Positions 9,291-18,279 of a stretch of DNA of 64,000 bases are shown in pieces. Both the position numbers and the translations under genes were made by a program. The notes beneath the pieces were generated by a model that saw nothing but the letters and a program-made list of their open reading frames with translations, had not been told where the DNA came from and did not search any database. Origin of the DNA: Ferrimonas senticii DSM 18821 (lineage in GTDB: Bacteria > Pseudomonadota > Gammaproteobacteria > Enterobacterales > Shewanellaceae); NCBI RefSeq assembly GCF_000422665.1, contig NZ_AUGM01000011.1, positions 95,924 through 159,923 of the forward strand. Direction: 5' to 3'. Every line of letters begins with the position of its first letter. The first letter of the stretch is position 1.

Positions 9291-10013
9291 ATGGAACAGG
9301 AAACCACCAAAGTACTGGTTGTTGATGACGATGTGCGCCTGCGCGGCTTGCTCGAGCGTTATCTGGTCGAACAGAACTTCCAAGTGCGCACTGCCGCCAA
9401 TGCCGATCAGATGGATCGCTTATTGGAGCGGGAAAACTTCCATCTGCTGGTACTGGATCTGATGTTGCCCGGTGAAGATGGCTTGTCGATTTGTCGCCGT
9501 CTGCGCGAGAAAAACAATCAGATCGCGATCATTATGCTTACCGCCAAAGGTGACGAAGCGGATCGCATCTATGGCCTCGATCTCGGTGCCGACGATTACA
9601 TGCCAAAACCGTTTAACCCACGGGAACTGCTGTCGCGGATCAATGCGGTATTGCGCCGTCGCCCGCAGGAATTACCCGGGGCGCCGTCACTGACCGAATC
9701 CACTGTCAGCTTTGGTGAGCACGTGTTGAATTTGGCCACCCGCGAGATGACCAAAGCCGGTAAGCCGTTGGCATTAACCTCCGGCGAATTCGCGGTGTTG
9801 AAGGTGCTGGTGAGCAATCCCCGCGAGCCGATGAGCCGCGACAAACTGATGAACCAAGCCCGTGGCCGCGATTACAGTGCCTTGGAACGTTCCATCGACG
9901 TGCAGGTATCGCGCTTGCGACGGATGATTGAGGACGATCCCTCCAACCCGCGTTATATCCAAACCGTGTGGGGCTTAGGCTACGTGTTTGTGCCGGATGG
10001 CGTTGCCCCTTAA
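9291..10013 (+). CDS. ompR: Two-component response regulator OmpR
   Basis: This 240-residue protein has a receiver domain with acidic pocket Asp12-14, phosphoacceptor Asp56 ([12 protein letters not shown]) and Lys106, followed by a winged-helix DNA-binding domain (about residues 135-235). It pairs with EnvZ to regulate outer-membrane porins and other genes in response to osmolarity. Its TAA stop overlaps the EnvZ ATG (TAATG at 10011-10015), so the two are translationally coupled. Confidence 0.96.
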   Translation: MEQETTKVLVVDDDVRLRGLLERYLVEQNFQVRTAANADQMDRLLERENFHLLVLDLMLPGEDGLSICRRLREKNNQIAIIMLTAKGDEADRIYGLDLGADDYMPKPFNPRELLSRINAVLRRRPQELPGAPSLTESTVSFGEHVLNLATREMTKAGKPLALTSGEFAVLKVLVSNPREPMSRDKLMNQARGRDYSALERSIDVQVSRLRRMIEDDPSNPRYIQTVWGLGYVFVPDGVAP

Positions 10014-11338
10014 TGCGTTGGACTCGGCTGCCGCGAACGAACTTCGGGCAAACGGTATTGCTGATCGGTTGTTTGTTGCTGATCAGCATGATCCTCTCTT
10101 ACTGGTCGCTGACGGTGTTTGTGGTGAAACCAACCACCCAGCAGATCATTGAATTGATGGCCCGGCAAGTGGATTTCGCCTTTCGCGATCTGCAACTCGA
10201 CATCAACCACCTCACCACTTTAGAGGCGTTGCAAGCGCGGCTGGAACGGGATCTCTATATGGAGGCCTTCACCGTTGCCGAAGCGCGTCAGCAGGGGCTT
10301 GATCAAGCCACTCATTACACTCTGTTTTCCGAACAGATGAGCCAATACCTTGGTGGTCCGGCGGAAGTGCGCTTAAGCACCGGCGGGATCTATCAGGTGT
10401 GGGTGCAGCCACCGCAGGCGCCGCAATTGTGGCTGCGTATTCCGCTGACCGATTTTGATGAAGCGTCACTGTCGCCGCTGACCATCTATCTGTGCGCGAT
10501 TTTGGTGCTGTCGGTGTTCGGTGGCTGGTGGTTTGCCAGCCGTCAGGCGGCGCCGCTGAAGCGATTGCAAACCGCGGCGCTGTCGGTGTCGCGGGGGTAC
10601 TTCCCGAAGCCGTTGCCGTTGGCCGGTTCGGTCGAGGTGGAAGAGGTGACCGCCGCCTTTAACCACATGTCGCGGTCGATGGCCAAATTGGAATCGGATC
10701 GGCAGGTGCTGTTGGCGGGGGTGTCGCATGATCTGCGCACACCATTAACGCGGATCCGCTTGGCGGCGGAGATGATGGACAGCAAAGATGAGTTCCTTAA
10801 AGCCGGTATCGAGCAGGATATCGATGACATGAACGCCATCATCGATCAGTTCATCGCCTTTATCCGCGGTCATCAGTTGGAAGATCTGCAGCCGTTGGCC
10901 CTAGCGGAACTGCTGCAAGAGACCGCCCAGCAAGAGCAGTTGCGTGATGCCACCATTGAGCTGCAACTGGACGATGGCCGCGCTACTTTGCTACCACCGG
11001 TGGCGGTGAAGCGGGTGCTATCGAATTTGCTGGAAAATGCCCAGCGCTACGGCCATGGCTGGATCCGGTTAAGCTGCGGTCACAGTGAGGATTGGCACTG
11101 GTTTATGGTCGAGGACAATGGCCCGGGGATTGCGCCGGATCAGCTCGAGCAGTTGTTTGAACCCTTCACCCAAGGTGACAAAGCCCGCGGTGGCAGCGGC
11201 TCCGGCTTAGGGCTGGCGATCATCAGCCGCATTGTTGATGGTTTGGGTGGGCGCTTGGCCTTCGATAATCGCCCTGAGGGCGGACTGCGAGCCAAGGTTT
11301 ACCTGCCCTCGGTCAATAGCTTGTTGCCGAAACCCTAA
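10013..11338 (+). CDS. envZ: Osmosensor histidine kinase EnvZ
   Basis: This 441-residue kinase has two membrane segments (about 15-37 and 157-174) bracketing a periplasmic sensor domain, then HAMP, a HisKA domain with phosphorylated His239 ([12 protein letters not shown]) and a HATPase domain with N box ([10 protein letters not shown]) and G boxes ([18 protein letters not shown]). The start at 10013 is set by overlap with the ompR stop; an in-frame extension to 9968 would lie inside ompR. It phosphorylates and dephosphorylates OmpR. Confidence 0.96.
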   Translation: MRWTRLPRTNFGQTVLLIGCLLLISMILSYWSLTVFVVKPTTQQIIELMARQVDFAFRDLQLDINHLTTLEALQARLERDLYMEAFTVAEARQQGLDQATHYTLFSEQMSQYLGGPAEVRLSTGGIYQVWVQPPQAPQLWLRIPLTDFDEASLSPLTIYLCAILVLSVFGGWWFASRQAAPLKRLQTAALSVSRGYFPKPLPLAGSVEVEEVTAAFNHMSRSMAKLESDRQVLLAGVSHDLRTPLTRIRLAAEMMDSKDEFLKAGIEQDIDDMNAIIDQFIAFIRGHQLEDLQPLALAELLQETAQQEQLRDATIELQLDDGRATLLPPVAVKRVLSNLLENAQRYGHGWIRLSCGHSEDWHWFMVEDNGPGIAPDQLEQLFEPFTQGDKARGGSGSGLGLAIISRIVDGLGGRLAFDNRPEGGLRAKVYLPSVNSLLPKP

Positions 11339-11505
11339 TTATCGTCGTCGCTGGATTGGCGGTGGTGATCTTGCGGTTGGCGGTCGATCTGCCGTCGGGT
11401 TTGGCGGCGACGATCGCCAACATCATCGGCAAATCGAACCTGGTCGCGGCGCTCTTGCAATGAGCGCCGTTGTTGGTCGCGGCGTTCCGGGTAACATTCG
11501 GTCAT
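11335..11505 (-). CDS. Possible small highly charged ORF (56 aa), unrecognised
   Basis: A 56-codon frame runs from ATG 11505 to TAG 11335, with AAAGG eight bases before the ATG. The product is almost entirely Arg, Asp, Gln and Glu (for example [10 protein letters not shown]) and has no hydrophobic segment. It is convergent with envZ and overlaps its stop codon by two bases. It occupies most of the otherwise empty interval between envZ and modA. No family is recognised; chance retention of an open frame in an Arg-coding-like composition is possible. Confidence 0.4.
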   Translation of the reverse strand: MTECYPERRDQQRRSLQERRDQVRFADDVGDRRRQTRRQIDRQPQDHHRQSSDDDN

Positions 11506-11640
11506 GGTGGTGGCCTTTATCTTGTCGCTGTCAGATCCAGTTAAGCACAGATGCGGGCGTTTGCTTTTGCGACCTCGGCGCTAGTGCCACTTGCTAAAGC
11601 GCTTTACACTGAAATTTCTCTCTTCTCTCGAGTACCGTTG

Positions 11641-12393
11641 ATGAACAGATTGCCGCGTTTGGCACTGACTGCTGTGTTATTGATCTCCGCTTGCTCAGCC
11701 CAGGCGGCGCAATTGCGCGTCGCGGTTGCGGCCAATTTTAAGCATGCGCTGGATCAGATTGCCGCCGATTATCAACAGCAAACCGGCATTGAAGTGACCG
11801 TTTCGGCGGGGGGCAGTGGTGCCCTGTATACCCAGATTTTGCATGGTGCGCCGTACGATCTGTTCCTGTCGGCGGATGTCGAACGACCGCAGTTGCTCGA
11901 GCAGGGCGGTCAAGGCTTAGCGGGCAGCCGACTCACTTACGCCACCGGCATTTTGGCATTTTGGAGTCCGGGCCAAGCCGCTAGTGAGCAACTGTTGCGG
12001 GATTGGCAACCACGGTTGTCGATCGCCAATCCTCGGCTGGCACCCTACGGCTTAGCAGCACAACAGACACTGGCGCATCTGCAATTGCCAAAGTCACCAC
12101 CACTGGTGCGCGGTGCCAATATTTTGCAAGCCTATCAGTATGTCCAAAGCGGTAATGCCAGTGCCGGTCTGGTAGCGCTGTCGCATCTAAAAGCGGCCAA
12201 GGTTCCCAGTTCGGAATATTGGTTGGTGCCCAATGAATGGCATCAACCGATTGAGCAGCAAGGGATTGTGTTGAAACGCTCGGCGCATCCGCAGTTGGCC
12301 TGTGATTTTCTAAACTACGTGATGGCGGCGGATAGGCTGCTGGCGGACAGTGGCTATCTGGTGCCGGATGGTCAGGCTCAGTGCCGTTTGTAG
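11641..12393 (+). CDS. modA: Molybdate ABC transporter, periplasmic binding protein ModA
   Basis: This 250-residue protein has a signal peptide ending near AQA (residues 21-23) and the ModA signature (LRVAVAANFKHALDQIA, VSAGGSGALYTQI, GAPYDLFLSADVERP). It captures molybdate (or tungstate) in the periplasm for ModBC. Its permease and ATPase genes are not adjacent but lie about 16 kb away at 27983-29478, inside a DMSO-reductase-like locus. The start at 11641 gives the signal peptide. A hairpin without a T-tract and then a MITE-like element follow the stop. Confidence 0.95.
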   Translation: MNRLPRLALTAVLLISACSAQAAQLRVAVAANFKHALDQIAADYQQQTGIEVTVSAGGSGALYTQILHGAPYDLFLSADVERPQLLEQGGQGLAGSRLTYATGILAFWSPGQAASEQLLRDWQPRLSIANPRLAPYGLAAQQTLAHLQLPKSPPLVRGANILQAYQYVQSGNASAGLVALSHLKAAKVPSSEYWLVPNEWHQPIEQQGIVLKRSAHPQLACDFLNYVMAADRLLADSGYLVPDGQAQCRL

Positions 12394-12430
12394 TGCGGAT
12401 TGCTAGCCATAAGCTACCCAGAAACCAACA

Positions 12431-12451
12431 AGCCCAGTCAGTGACTGGGCT
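12431..12451 (+). terminator. Hairpin downstream of modA, lacking a T-tract
   Basis: A near-perfect inverted repeat (AGCCCAGTCA and its complement) lies 38 bp after modA. The usual T-run is missing: the MITE-like element begins six bases later and may have displaced it. Confidence 0.5.
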
Positions 12452-12456
12452 GATTA

Positions 12457-12699
12457 GGGCGTGTTGACCTTTGCCGTATATTTTTGCGCCCATTAATGTC
12501 TGTTCCAGACGATAGATTGCACTTGGCAAGTCGGTTTGACTGTTCAATCGTCACTATTGGGCGCCCTGCAGGGCCGGACTAGCGGCTGTCACTTTTCGTC
12601 ATACGATTTCGACGTAGAGCCACTATGTCTTCAATCGCAATCCTCGATTGACAGCCGCTATCCTCGGCCAAATTCTGAACACCAAATGTCAACACGCCC
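12457..12699. mobile_element. MITE-like non-autonomous element, 243 bp
   Basis: The ends GGGCGTGTTGACCTTTG (12457-12473) and CAAATGTCAACACGCCC (12683-12699) are inverted repeats matching at 16 of 17 positions. Both ends are bordered by TA (12455-12456 and 12700-12701), a possible TA target duplication as made by IS630/Tc1-type transposases. There is no ORF of transposase size. Inside is a second inverted pair, AGCGGCTGTCA at 12581-12591 and its complement at 12649-12659. The element sits between modA and the convergent glutathione transferase gene. Confidence 0.72.
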
Positions 12700-12714
12700 T
12701 AGTTTCTAGCGGGC

Positions 12715-13563
12715 TTAACTCTCGGCGAGCGCCTCGTCGATGTCGCTGGCGCTGTGGCGGTTTAGCACCTTCGGACCATCGCCCATCGCTTTGTTGACGA
12801 TGCGGCCGCGCTGCACCGCCGGTCGCTCGGCAATCTCTTTGGCCCAGCGGATAACGTGTTGATAGTCCGCCACCTGCAGAAACTCCGCCGCTTCATAGGC
12901 GTTGTTCAGCACCAGATTGCCATACCATGGCCAAGTGGCGATGTCGGCAATGCTGTAGTGCTCACCGGCTAAGAAGCGATTATGGGCTAAGCGTTTATCC
13001 AGTACGTCGAGTTGGCGTTTGACTTCCATGGTGAAGCGGTTAATCGGGTACTCGAACTTCTCTGGGGCGTAGGCGTAGAAATGACCGAAGCCGCCGCCAA
13101 GGTAGGGCGCAGCACCGTGAACCCAGAACAGCCAGTTAAAGGCTTGCGCCCGTGGGATCGCTTCGGTAGGCAGCAGTTCGCCAAACTTTTCCGCCAGATA
13201 CACCAGAATTGATGCCGACTCGAATACCGGTACCGGTTTGCCGCCGCTGTAATCCACCAACGCCGGAATTTTCGAGTTGGGGTTGATGCCGACAAAGCCA
13301 GAACCAAACTGGTCGCCTTCGCCGATGTTGATCAGAAAGGCATCGTACTCTGCGCCGCTGTGACCCAAGGCCAGCAACTCTTCCAGCATGATGGTGACCT
13401 TCTGGCCATTGGGCGTGCCGAGCGAATACAGCTGCAGCGGATGTTTGCCAACCGGCAGCGCTTTATCGTGAGTGGCACCGGAAACCGGACGATTGATGTG
13501 GGCCCATTTACCGCCATTGGCGGCATCGTGTACCCAAACCTTAGGTGGGGTGTAACTGCTCAT
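12715..13563 (-). CDS. yghU: YghU-type glutathione S-transferase / disulfide-bond oxidoreductase
   Basis: This 282-residue protein matches YghU/YfcG-like proteins: a short N-terminal extension, a thioredoxin-fold GST domain (PLQLYSLGTPNGQKVTIMLEE, then NPNSKIPALVD and FESASILVYLAEK) and an all-helical C-terminal domain. Characterised members bind two glutathiones and act as disulfide oxidoreductases or organic peroxide reductases in the cytoplasm. ATG 13563 follows AAAGGA; an upstream in-frame TTG at 13581 is less likely. The stop lies 16 bp from the MITE-like element. Confidence 0.88.
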   Translation of the reverse strand: MSSYTPPKVWVHDAANGGKWAHINRPVSGATHDKALPVGKHPLQLYSLGTPNGQKVTIMLEELLALGHSGAEYDAFLINIGEGDQFGSGFVGINPNSKIPALVDYSGGKPVPVFESASILVYLAEKFGELLPTEAIPRAQAFNWLFWVHGAAPYLGGGFGHFYAYAPEKFEYPINRFTMEVKRQLDVLDKRLAHNRFLAGEHYSIADIATWPWYGNLVLNNAYEAAEFLQVADYQHVIRWAKEIAERPAVQRGRIVNKAMGDGPKVLNRHSASDIDEALAES

Positions 13564-13617
13564 GGTGAGATCCTTTCCCAAATTGGTTCAGTCCAGTCTA
13601 CTCCTTTGATAGCCAAA

Positions 13618-13650
13618 ACAAAAAAATGCCAGTCATTGCTGACTGGCATT
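13618..13650 (-). terminator. Rho-independent terminator of the BCCT operon
   Basis: An 11-bp stem (13625-13635 with 13640-13650) and a 4-base loop are followed on the minus strand by a T-rich run. It lies about 75 bp after the BCCT stop. Confidence 0.85.
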
Positions 13651-13723
13651 GCTAGACCATAGGGATTGATCGTTAACTCATCGCTGCTGACGACTTATTA
13701 CTTCAAACCCTTTAACGAAGTCG

Positions 13724-15319
13724 TTATGCGGCTTTTTCTGCACTTACCGCAGTAACGGTCTGTGCTGGTGCTAACTGGTACTTGGCTTCAATCTCAGCAG
13801 CGGTCATGTGACCGTAGTCCTCACGCATATTGCGTAGGGTTTTGTAGATCATGAAGGAGCACAGCAGCATCAGCGGCAGAGCGAAGATCAGGATCGCAGA
13901 CTGCATAGAGCCTACAGGCGCATCAACCACGATAAATACGGTAGGAATGGCGATGATCACCAGACACCAGAACACTTTCAGCATGGTGGATGGGCCGTTT
14001 TCACGATCCAGTTCTTTTTGAGTCTGACAAGCTACGGTAAATACCGAGCCGTCCAAAGTGGTTACTAGCAGCAGGAAGGTGGAGATGATAAACACCACCA
14101 GAATCGCTGAGGAGAACGGCAGGGTTTGCAGCGCTTCAACGATAGAGGAGCTGGCCTGACCGTTAGCTACCATGCCACTGATGTCAACTTTGTCATCCAA
14201 CTGGGTCTTCATCATGAAAGAACCCACTACCGCGAACAGGGTTGCTACGCCAGCGGTACCGCCGCCCAGCATACATACCACTACTTCACGGATGGTACGG
14301 CCTTTGGACATCTTGGTTACGAAGATGCACATCATTGGAATGAAGATCATCCAGTAGGCCCAGAAGTAGGCGGTCCAGTTTTGTGGGAAGCCGGCTTTGT
14401 CGATGGCGTCGGTGTAGATGCTCATCTTGACGAAGTTAGAAGCCCACAGCGCCAGAGAGGAACTGGTGTTTTCCAGAATGAATTGGGTAGGGCCAAATAC
14501 CAGGATGTACACCACCAGCGCCACGATGAAGTAGGTACCGTAGGAGGAGATGTTACGCATGCCCTTTTCCAGACCTACAAACGAGCTCAGGATCAGCAGC
14601 GCCGCAACCACGCCCAGCATAACCAGTTTCAGGGTCAGCGAGTCCGCTACGCCGATCAGCTGCGCCATTGCCGCAGAAGCGATTGGCACGCCCAGAGCCA
14701 GTACGATGATCAGGCCGAATACGATGGCGATTGGGTAGATGATTTCGATAGTACGACCAACGAACTTACCCACGGTTGGGTTGTCGATCATGGTCTTCAC
14801 CACGTCACTGATTTTCAGGGTGGTGTTCTTACGCACGTAGAAGGCGTACATCACTGGAATAGCGGTAATGCAGTACAGTGCCCACGCGGTCAGACCCCAG
14901 TGGTGCATGGAGTAGGTTACCGCCCACTCATACGCCAAGGTGGAGCCCGCTTCGATGGCGAATGGCGGGGTCTTTACGTAGTAAGACCACTCCAGGAAGG
15001 CCCAGTACACGGTACCGGAGCCAACGCCAGCCAGCGCCATCATGGTAACGTAAGAGAAGGTGGAGAATTCAGGTTGTTCTTTGCCCATACGGATGCTGCC
15101 GTATTTAGAGAAGACGAAGAACGCGGCGATGAGCACCATCGCAAAACCGAACCACAAAATAGGGGTACCTAGGTTGCTTGCAACCAGAGTAAACACTTTG
15201 CCAGCCAAGGCGATGGCGGCGGCGGTGTCGGTCAGAAAGTAGATCGAAATGGCTGCCACAATGACCATGGAGATCGCTACGGCAGCAACATCGAAGTTGC
15301 CTAGCTTGGATTTTTGCAT
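13724..15319 (-). CDS. BCCT family transporter, CaiT-like
   Basis: This 531-residue protein has twelve predicted membrane helices and the BCCT fold. In the family's glycine-rich segment it reads GVGSGTVYWAFLEWSYY, closer to the carnitine antiporter CaiT (GIGGSIVYWGFIEW as remembered) than to Na+-coupled betaine carriers (GMGIGLMFFGVAEP, as in the BetT gene at 40623). The aromatic substrate box around HHWGLTAWALY is present. This suggests uptake or exchange of a trimethylammonium-type or related zwitterion. It is the last gene of an operon with an FAD oxidoreductase and an enolase-superfamily enzyme, which probably act on the imported compound. The substrate is not established. Confidence 0.88.
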   Translation of the reverse strand: MQKSKLGNFDVAAVAISMVIVAAISIYFLTDTAAAIALAGKVFTLVASNLGTPILWFGFAMVLIAAFFVFSKYGSIRMGKEQPEFSTFSYVTMMALAGVGSGTVYWAFLEWSYYVKTPPFAIEAGSTLAYEWAVTYSMHHWGLTAWALYCITAIPVMYAFYVRKNTTLKISDVVKTMIDNPTVGKFVGRTIEIIYPIAIVFGLIIVLALGVPIASAAMAQLIGVADSLTLKLVMLGVVAALLILSSFVGLEKGMRNISSYGTYFIVALVVYILVFGPTQFILENTSSSLALWASNFVKMSIYTDAIDKAGFPQNWTAYFWAYWMIFIPMMCIFVTKMSKGRTIREVVVCMLGGGTAGVATLFAVVGSFMMKTQLDDKVDISGMVANGQASSSIVEALQTLPFSSAILVVFIISTFLLLVTTLDGSVFTVACQTQKELDRENGPSTMLKVFWCLVIIAIPTVFIVVDAPVGSMQSAILIFALPLMLLCSFMIYKTLRNMREDYGHMTAAEIEAKYQLAPAQTVTAVSAEKAA

Positions 15320-15386
15320 GTTGGAATTCCTGAGGCGACGCCATTGAGGGGAGCAATGACGTCGCTAGGGTTTAGGGAGTTAGGGA

Positions 15387-16514
15387 TTACTCGATGATGT
15401 AGGTCAGGATCGATTCTTTACGAACCACATCCCAATCCATCTCCACACCCAGACCAGGAGCGTCTGGTACGGTTACGAAGCCGTCTTTGTTGGTGCGGAT
15501 AACGTTCTTAGAGCCCAGCTCGAAGTTCTCGTATGGGTACGCTTGCTCGAAGTACTTGCCGTTGTTGTGAGCCAGTGCCACGTGCAGGTTGGCCGCTTGA
15601 GTCAAGGTGTAGCCCCAGCTCTGAACTTCCAGTGGTTTACCGTGGGCTTCCGCCAGCGCAAAACACTTCACCAGTGGGGTGATACCGCCACATACGGTGG
15701 CGTCTTGACGTACGTCAGACCACATTTCGTTGGACAGCGCGTAAGCCACTTCTGGCAGAGTCAGCAGGCAGTTACCGTGGCTGGAGATCTCCAGGTTGGT
15801 CTCGCGTACCAGACGCTTGTAGCTCTTGAAGTCGTAGTCTGATACTGGCGCTTCGAACCACATCCACTCGTACTCTTCCAGCAGCTTGGCCATCTTCAGC
15901 GCTTCTTGCTGGTTGTAGTACTGGGCGGTGTCCAGCATAAAGGCGATGCCGGTGTTGCCGTAGCGAGCTTGAATAGCTTTCACCAGCTCAACGTCGCGAG
16001 AGAACAAGCAAGCGCAGTGCAGTTTGATCGCTTTGAAGCCGTGGTCGATACAGTCGTCGATGAACGGGAAGTACTCTTCCACGGTTTCGAAGAATGGGGT
16101 GGACGCGTAAGACAGCATCTTGTCGCGGCAACCGCCCAACATCTGGTACAGCGGCATGCCCGCTTTCTTACCTTTGATATCCCAACAAGCGATGTCGAAT
16201 GGGGATTTGGCTGGCAGGCCGCCCCAAGTACAACGGTTCGCCAACCACGCGTTGATTTCGCCGGTGTTGATCGCGTTTTTGCCGATCATGCCTGGAGCGA
16301 TGATGCGCATCGCTTCAACGATGCACTTATCGAAATCGTTTTCGGTGTAGCTGATGGTCGCGCCAACGCCTTCCAGACCATCTTCAGTGATGATGCGAAC
16401 GATGTTGTTGGTGTGTACCAGTGGCTCTTGGTCGTAAGCCCAAGGCAGGGTATCAGCGTGGCGGTCGGCTACCGCGTACAGTTCAATGCGTTTGATTTTG
16501 CTTTCAATAGGCAT
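15387..16514 (-). CDS. Mandelate racemase/enolase superfamily enzyme, substrate unknown
   Basis: This 375-residue protein has the enolase N-terminal capping domain and C-terminal barrel. Visible superfamily features are IKLH (the position of the KxK/KxH base), metal ligands Asp in FMLDTAQ and Glu in WFEAP, and DATVCGGITP. Two positions differ from typical mandelate racemase members as I remember them: the third metal-ligand strand reads SSHGN rather than an acid, and the usual His of the Asp-His dyad region reads VQSWGY. Members form an enolate next to a carboxylate, giving racemisation, epimerisation or dehydration. It lies between the FAD oxidoreductase and BCCT genes. The reaction here is not known. 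Confidence 0.85.
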   Translation of the reverse strand: MPIESKIKRIELYAVADRHADTLPWAYDQEPLVHTNNIVRIITEDGLEGVGATISYTENDFDKCIVEAMRIIAPGMIGKNAINTGEINAWLANRCTWGGLPAKSPFDIACWDIKGKKAGMPLYQMLGGCRDKMLSYASTPFFETVEEYFPFIDDCIDHGFKAIKLHCACLFSRDVELVKAIQARYGNTGIAFMLDTAQYYNQQEALKMAKLLEEYEWMWFEAPVSDYDFKSYKRLVRETNLEISSHGNCLLTLPEVAYALSNEMWSDVRQDATVCGGITPLVKCFALAEAHGKPLEVQSWGYTLTQAANLHVALAHNNGKYFEQAYPYENFELGSKNVIRTNKDGFVTVPDAPGLGVEMDWDVVRKESILTYIIE

Positions 16515-16540
16515 GGGATTATCTCGCTATTGTCAAAAGC

Positions 16541-16567
16541 GCCAGTCGCCGTGCGACTGGCAAAAAA
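16541..16567 (-). terminator. Intergenic hairpin, possible attenuator in the catabolic operon
   Basis: A perfect 9-bp stem (16541-16549 with 16553-16561) lies between the FAD gene stop and the enolase-family start. On the minus strand it is followed only by GCTTTTG, so it may partly terminate or stabilise an mRNA end rather than stop transcription fully. Confidence 0.45.
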
Positions 16568-16569
16568 GG

Positions 16570-17922
16570 TTACAGGCGGCTGTCGCCCAGATTCATTTGT
16601 GCGCGCACTTCGCGGCCTTGCAGCTCGCGCAGTGGCTTATCATGTTTCAGTGACAACACACAGGCGGCGCCAGCGGCGTGGCCATATTCGAAGGTCTGTG
16701 CGGTTACGCGGGCGGAAGCCAGCGCTTCGTGCTCGGCAGACAAACAGCGGCCAGCAACGATGATGTTGTCGCCGATGCGTGGGATCAGGGTGTTGTAAGG
16801 CACGTCGTACCAATCGTTCATCAGCCAGTGCAGCTTTGGCTTGGTGCCAGAGTGCAGCTCGATCGGCCATGGGCTGCGGCAGATACCGTCTTCATCTTTG
16901 CGGCAGTTGACTACGTCATCGTTGCTCAGCTTGCTAACGCCTTCGATAGAACGGGTCTGGCGAATACCAACTTCAACTGAGGTATCAACTACATAGCCGT
17001 TTTCACAGCCTGGTACGAAGTGGGTTAGGAAGCGGGCGTATTCACGTACCTGCTTGCGACCAAACACTTCCGCTTCGGTGAAGTCGACTGGATCGATCAC
17101 GTTCAGTACGCGGCCGTCTTGGCCAGCCAAACGGGTGGCGTTAACCATCAGTTCGTTTGGACGAGTGGTTGGGAAGATCCAGATCTTGTGACGTGGCAGT
17201 TGGTATTCGCCGCTGGCGTTCAGCTCCAGAATTTTCTCGGTCACTTTGGTTGGACAGATGGTGTCTTCGCCGTAGAACTCGAGGTATTTGTCCATGTCGA
17301 CGCCGCCTAAGCGGAAGAACATGGTTGGGTTTTGGATAACGCCGTTGTCACCAAAGAAGTATTCGCCACCGGCGCGAGCCACTACCGCGGCATCGCCAGA
17401 GGCGTCGATGATGCGCTTGGCCATCACCACGCTGCGACCGGCATTGGATTCCAGCACTACGCCTTGGTAGTTGTCGCCGTCCATTACCACGCCGGTTACC
17501 GCGGTGTGGTACAGCACTTCAACGCCGGCTTCCAGCAGGAAGTCATCGGCGGCTTCACGCCACATCAGGGGATCGTGGGTCACGGTGTAGGTTTTACCGT
17601 AGCGCTGTGGCTCGGTCAGACCGCCGCGCTGTAGCAGCGCCTGACGGAACTCTTCGGCAAAGCCGAATACCACTTGCTGTGGCTCGCCTTCGTCGGTGGC
17701 GGTGTATAGACCGCAGATGGTGCCGGACAGACCCGCTACCGCAGCGCCACCACAGAAACCGTACTTTTCGATCAGCATGGTTTTCAGACCTTGGCGGCCA
17801 CAGGTGGTCGCGGCAGCCACGCCAGCGGAACCGCCGCCGACAACCAGGACATCAACGTGAGCTAAAACAGGCAGCTGGTGGCCTTGCTCAGCGGTTTTGG
17901 ATTCGATTTTCCAGTTTTGCAT
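16570..17922 (-). CDS. FAD-dependent oxidoreductase (FAD_oxidored family)
   Basis: This 450-residue protein has an N-terminal Rossmann motif VLVVGGGSAGVAAA, a YGFCGGAAVAGLSG segment and a second FAD contact near the C-terminus (IPRIGDNIIVAGRCLSAEHEA), the pattern of the FAD_oxidored group related to FAD-binding fumarate/succinate-like and thiazole-type oxidoreductases. No signal peptide is seen, so it is probably cytoplasmic. It is the first gene of the operon that continues with the enolase-superfamily and BCCT genes. The start at 17922 has AGAG upstream and lies 15 bp from an operator-like palindrome. The substrate is unknown. Confidence 0.86.
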   Translation of the reverse strand: MQNWKIESKTAEQGHQLPVLAHVDVLVVGGGSAGVAAATTCGRQGLKTMLIEKYGFCGGAAVAGLSGTICGLYTATDEGEPQQVVFGFAEEFRQALLQRGGLTEPQRYGKTYTVTHDPLMWREAADDFLLEAGVEVLYHTAVTGVVMDGDNYQGVVLESNAGRSVVMAKRIIDASGDAAVVARAGGEYFFGDNGVIQNPTMFFRLGGVDMDKYLEFYGEDTICPTKVTEKILELNASGEYQLPRHKIWIFPTTRPNELMVNATRLAGQDGRVLNVIDPVDFTEAEVFGRKQVREYARFLTHFVPGCENGYVVDTSVEVGIRQTRSIEGVSKLSNDDVVNCRKDEDGICRSPWPIELHSGTKPKLHWLMNDWYDVPYNTLIPRIGDNIIVAGRCLSAEHEALASARVTAQTFEYGHAAGAACVLSLKHDKPLRELQGREVRAQMNLGDSRL

Positions 17923-17937
17923 TGCACTCTTTGAAAG

Positions 17938-17949
17938 CTGATATATCAG
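17938..17949. promoter_or_regulatory. Operator-like palindrome CTGATATATCAG, copy 1
   Basis: A perfect 12-bp palindrome lies 15 bp upstream of the FAD oxidoreductase start. An identical copy is 243 bp away near the gntR start, which suggests both are sites for the GntR protein. Confidence 0.6.
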
Positions 17950-17986
17950 ATGTGTATTAATAGTATTCCTGTGGTTGATTAGTGGC

Positions 17987-18002
17987 TGCGATCACGATCG
18001 CA
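17987..18002. promoter_or_regulatory. Second palindrome type in the divergent region
   Basis: TGCGATC and GATCGCA form a perfect inverted repeat with a 2-base centre, between the two CTGATATATCAG copies. It occurs once here. The rest of 17923-18279 is AT-rich non-coding sequence with no ORF I can support. Confidence 0.35.
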
Positions 18003-18180
18003 ATTTCGACCGTTTGCGACTGAATTCACTGGTGGCTGCGGTTTTATGAAAAAAGTCACTAAAAACAATAATATGAATCTTTATTTACTCATAATGTGGT
18101 AGATTTAAGCTGACTGAACAGATTGCTTGGTGAAGTTTTGAGCAGTCAGGTTTGGGATGATCTATTTACAAGTGTGCATT

Positions 18181-18192
18181 CTGATATATCAG
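18181..18192. promoter_or_regulatory. Operator-like palindrome CTGATATATCAG, copy 2
   Basis: This is an identical copy of the palindrome at 17938-17949, 88 bp upstream of the gntR start. A half-site-like TGATATACA follows at 18204-18212. Placement fits autoregulation of gntR and control of the divergent operon, perhaps by DNA looping. Confidence 0.6.
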
Positions 18193-18279
18193 TTGATGTG
18201 GTTTGATATACACTTGTACTCTATTTTCAGTTTTATTTAATCGGCCGGCGTTATGGCGCCGTTTGGCAAGAGGCACCCT

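Noticed and set aside
11232..11597. Plus-strand 121-codon frame from inside envZ toward modA
   Set aside because: It starts within the envZ kinase domain in another frame and has no recognisable features.
14126..15172. Long plus-strand open frame (348 codons) opposite the BCCT gene
   Set aside because: It is His/Asp/Val-rich with no family pattern and lies wholly antisense to a clear BCCT coding region; codon bias of the real gene explains the open frame.
13724..15319. Naming this gene caiT
   Set aside because: The similarity is in one motif region and length only; none of the carnitine genes caiA-E is nearby.
15906..16763. Plus-strand open frame (285 codons) across the enolase and FAD genes
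   Set aside because: It spans two real minus-strand genes and their intergenic hairpin, and shows no domain or start signal.
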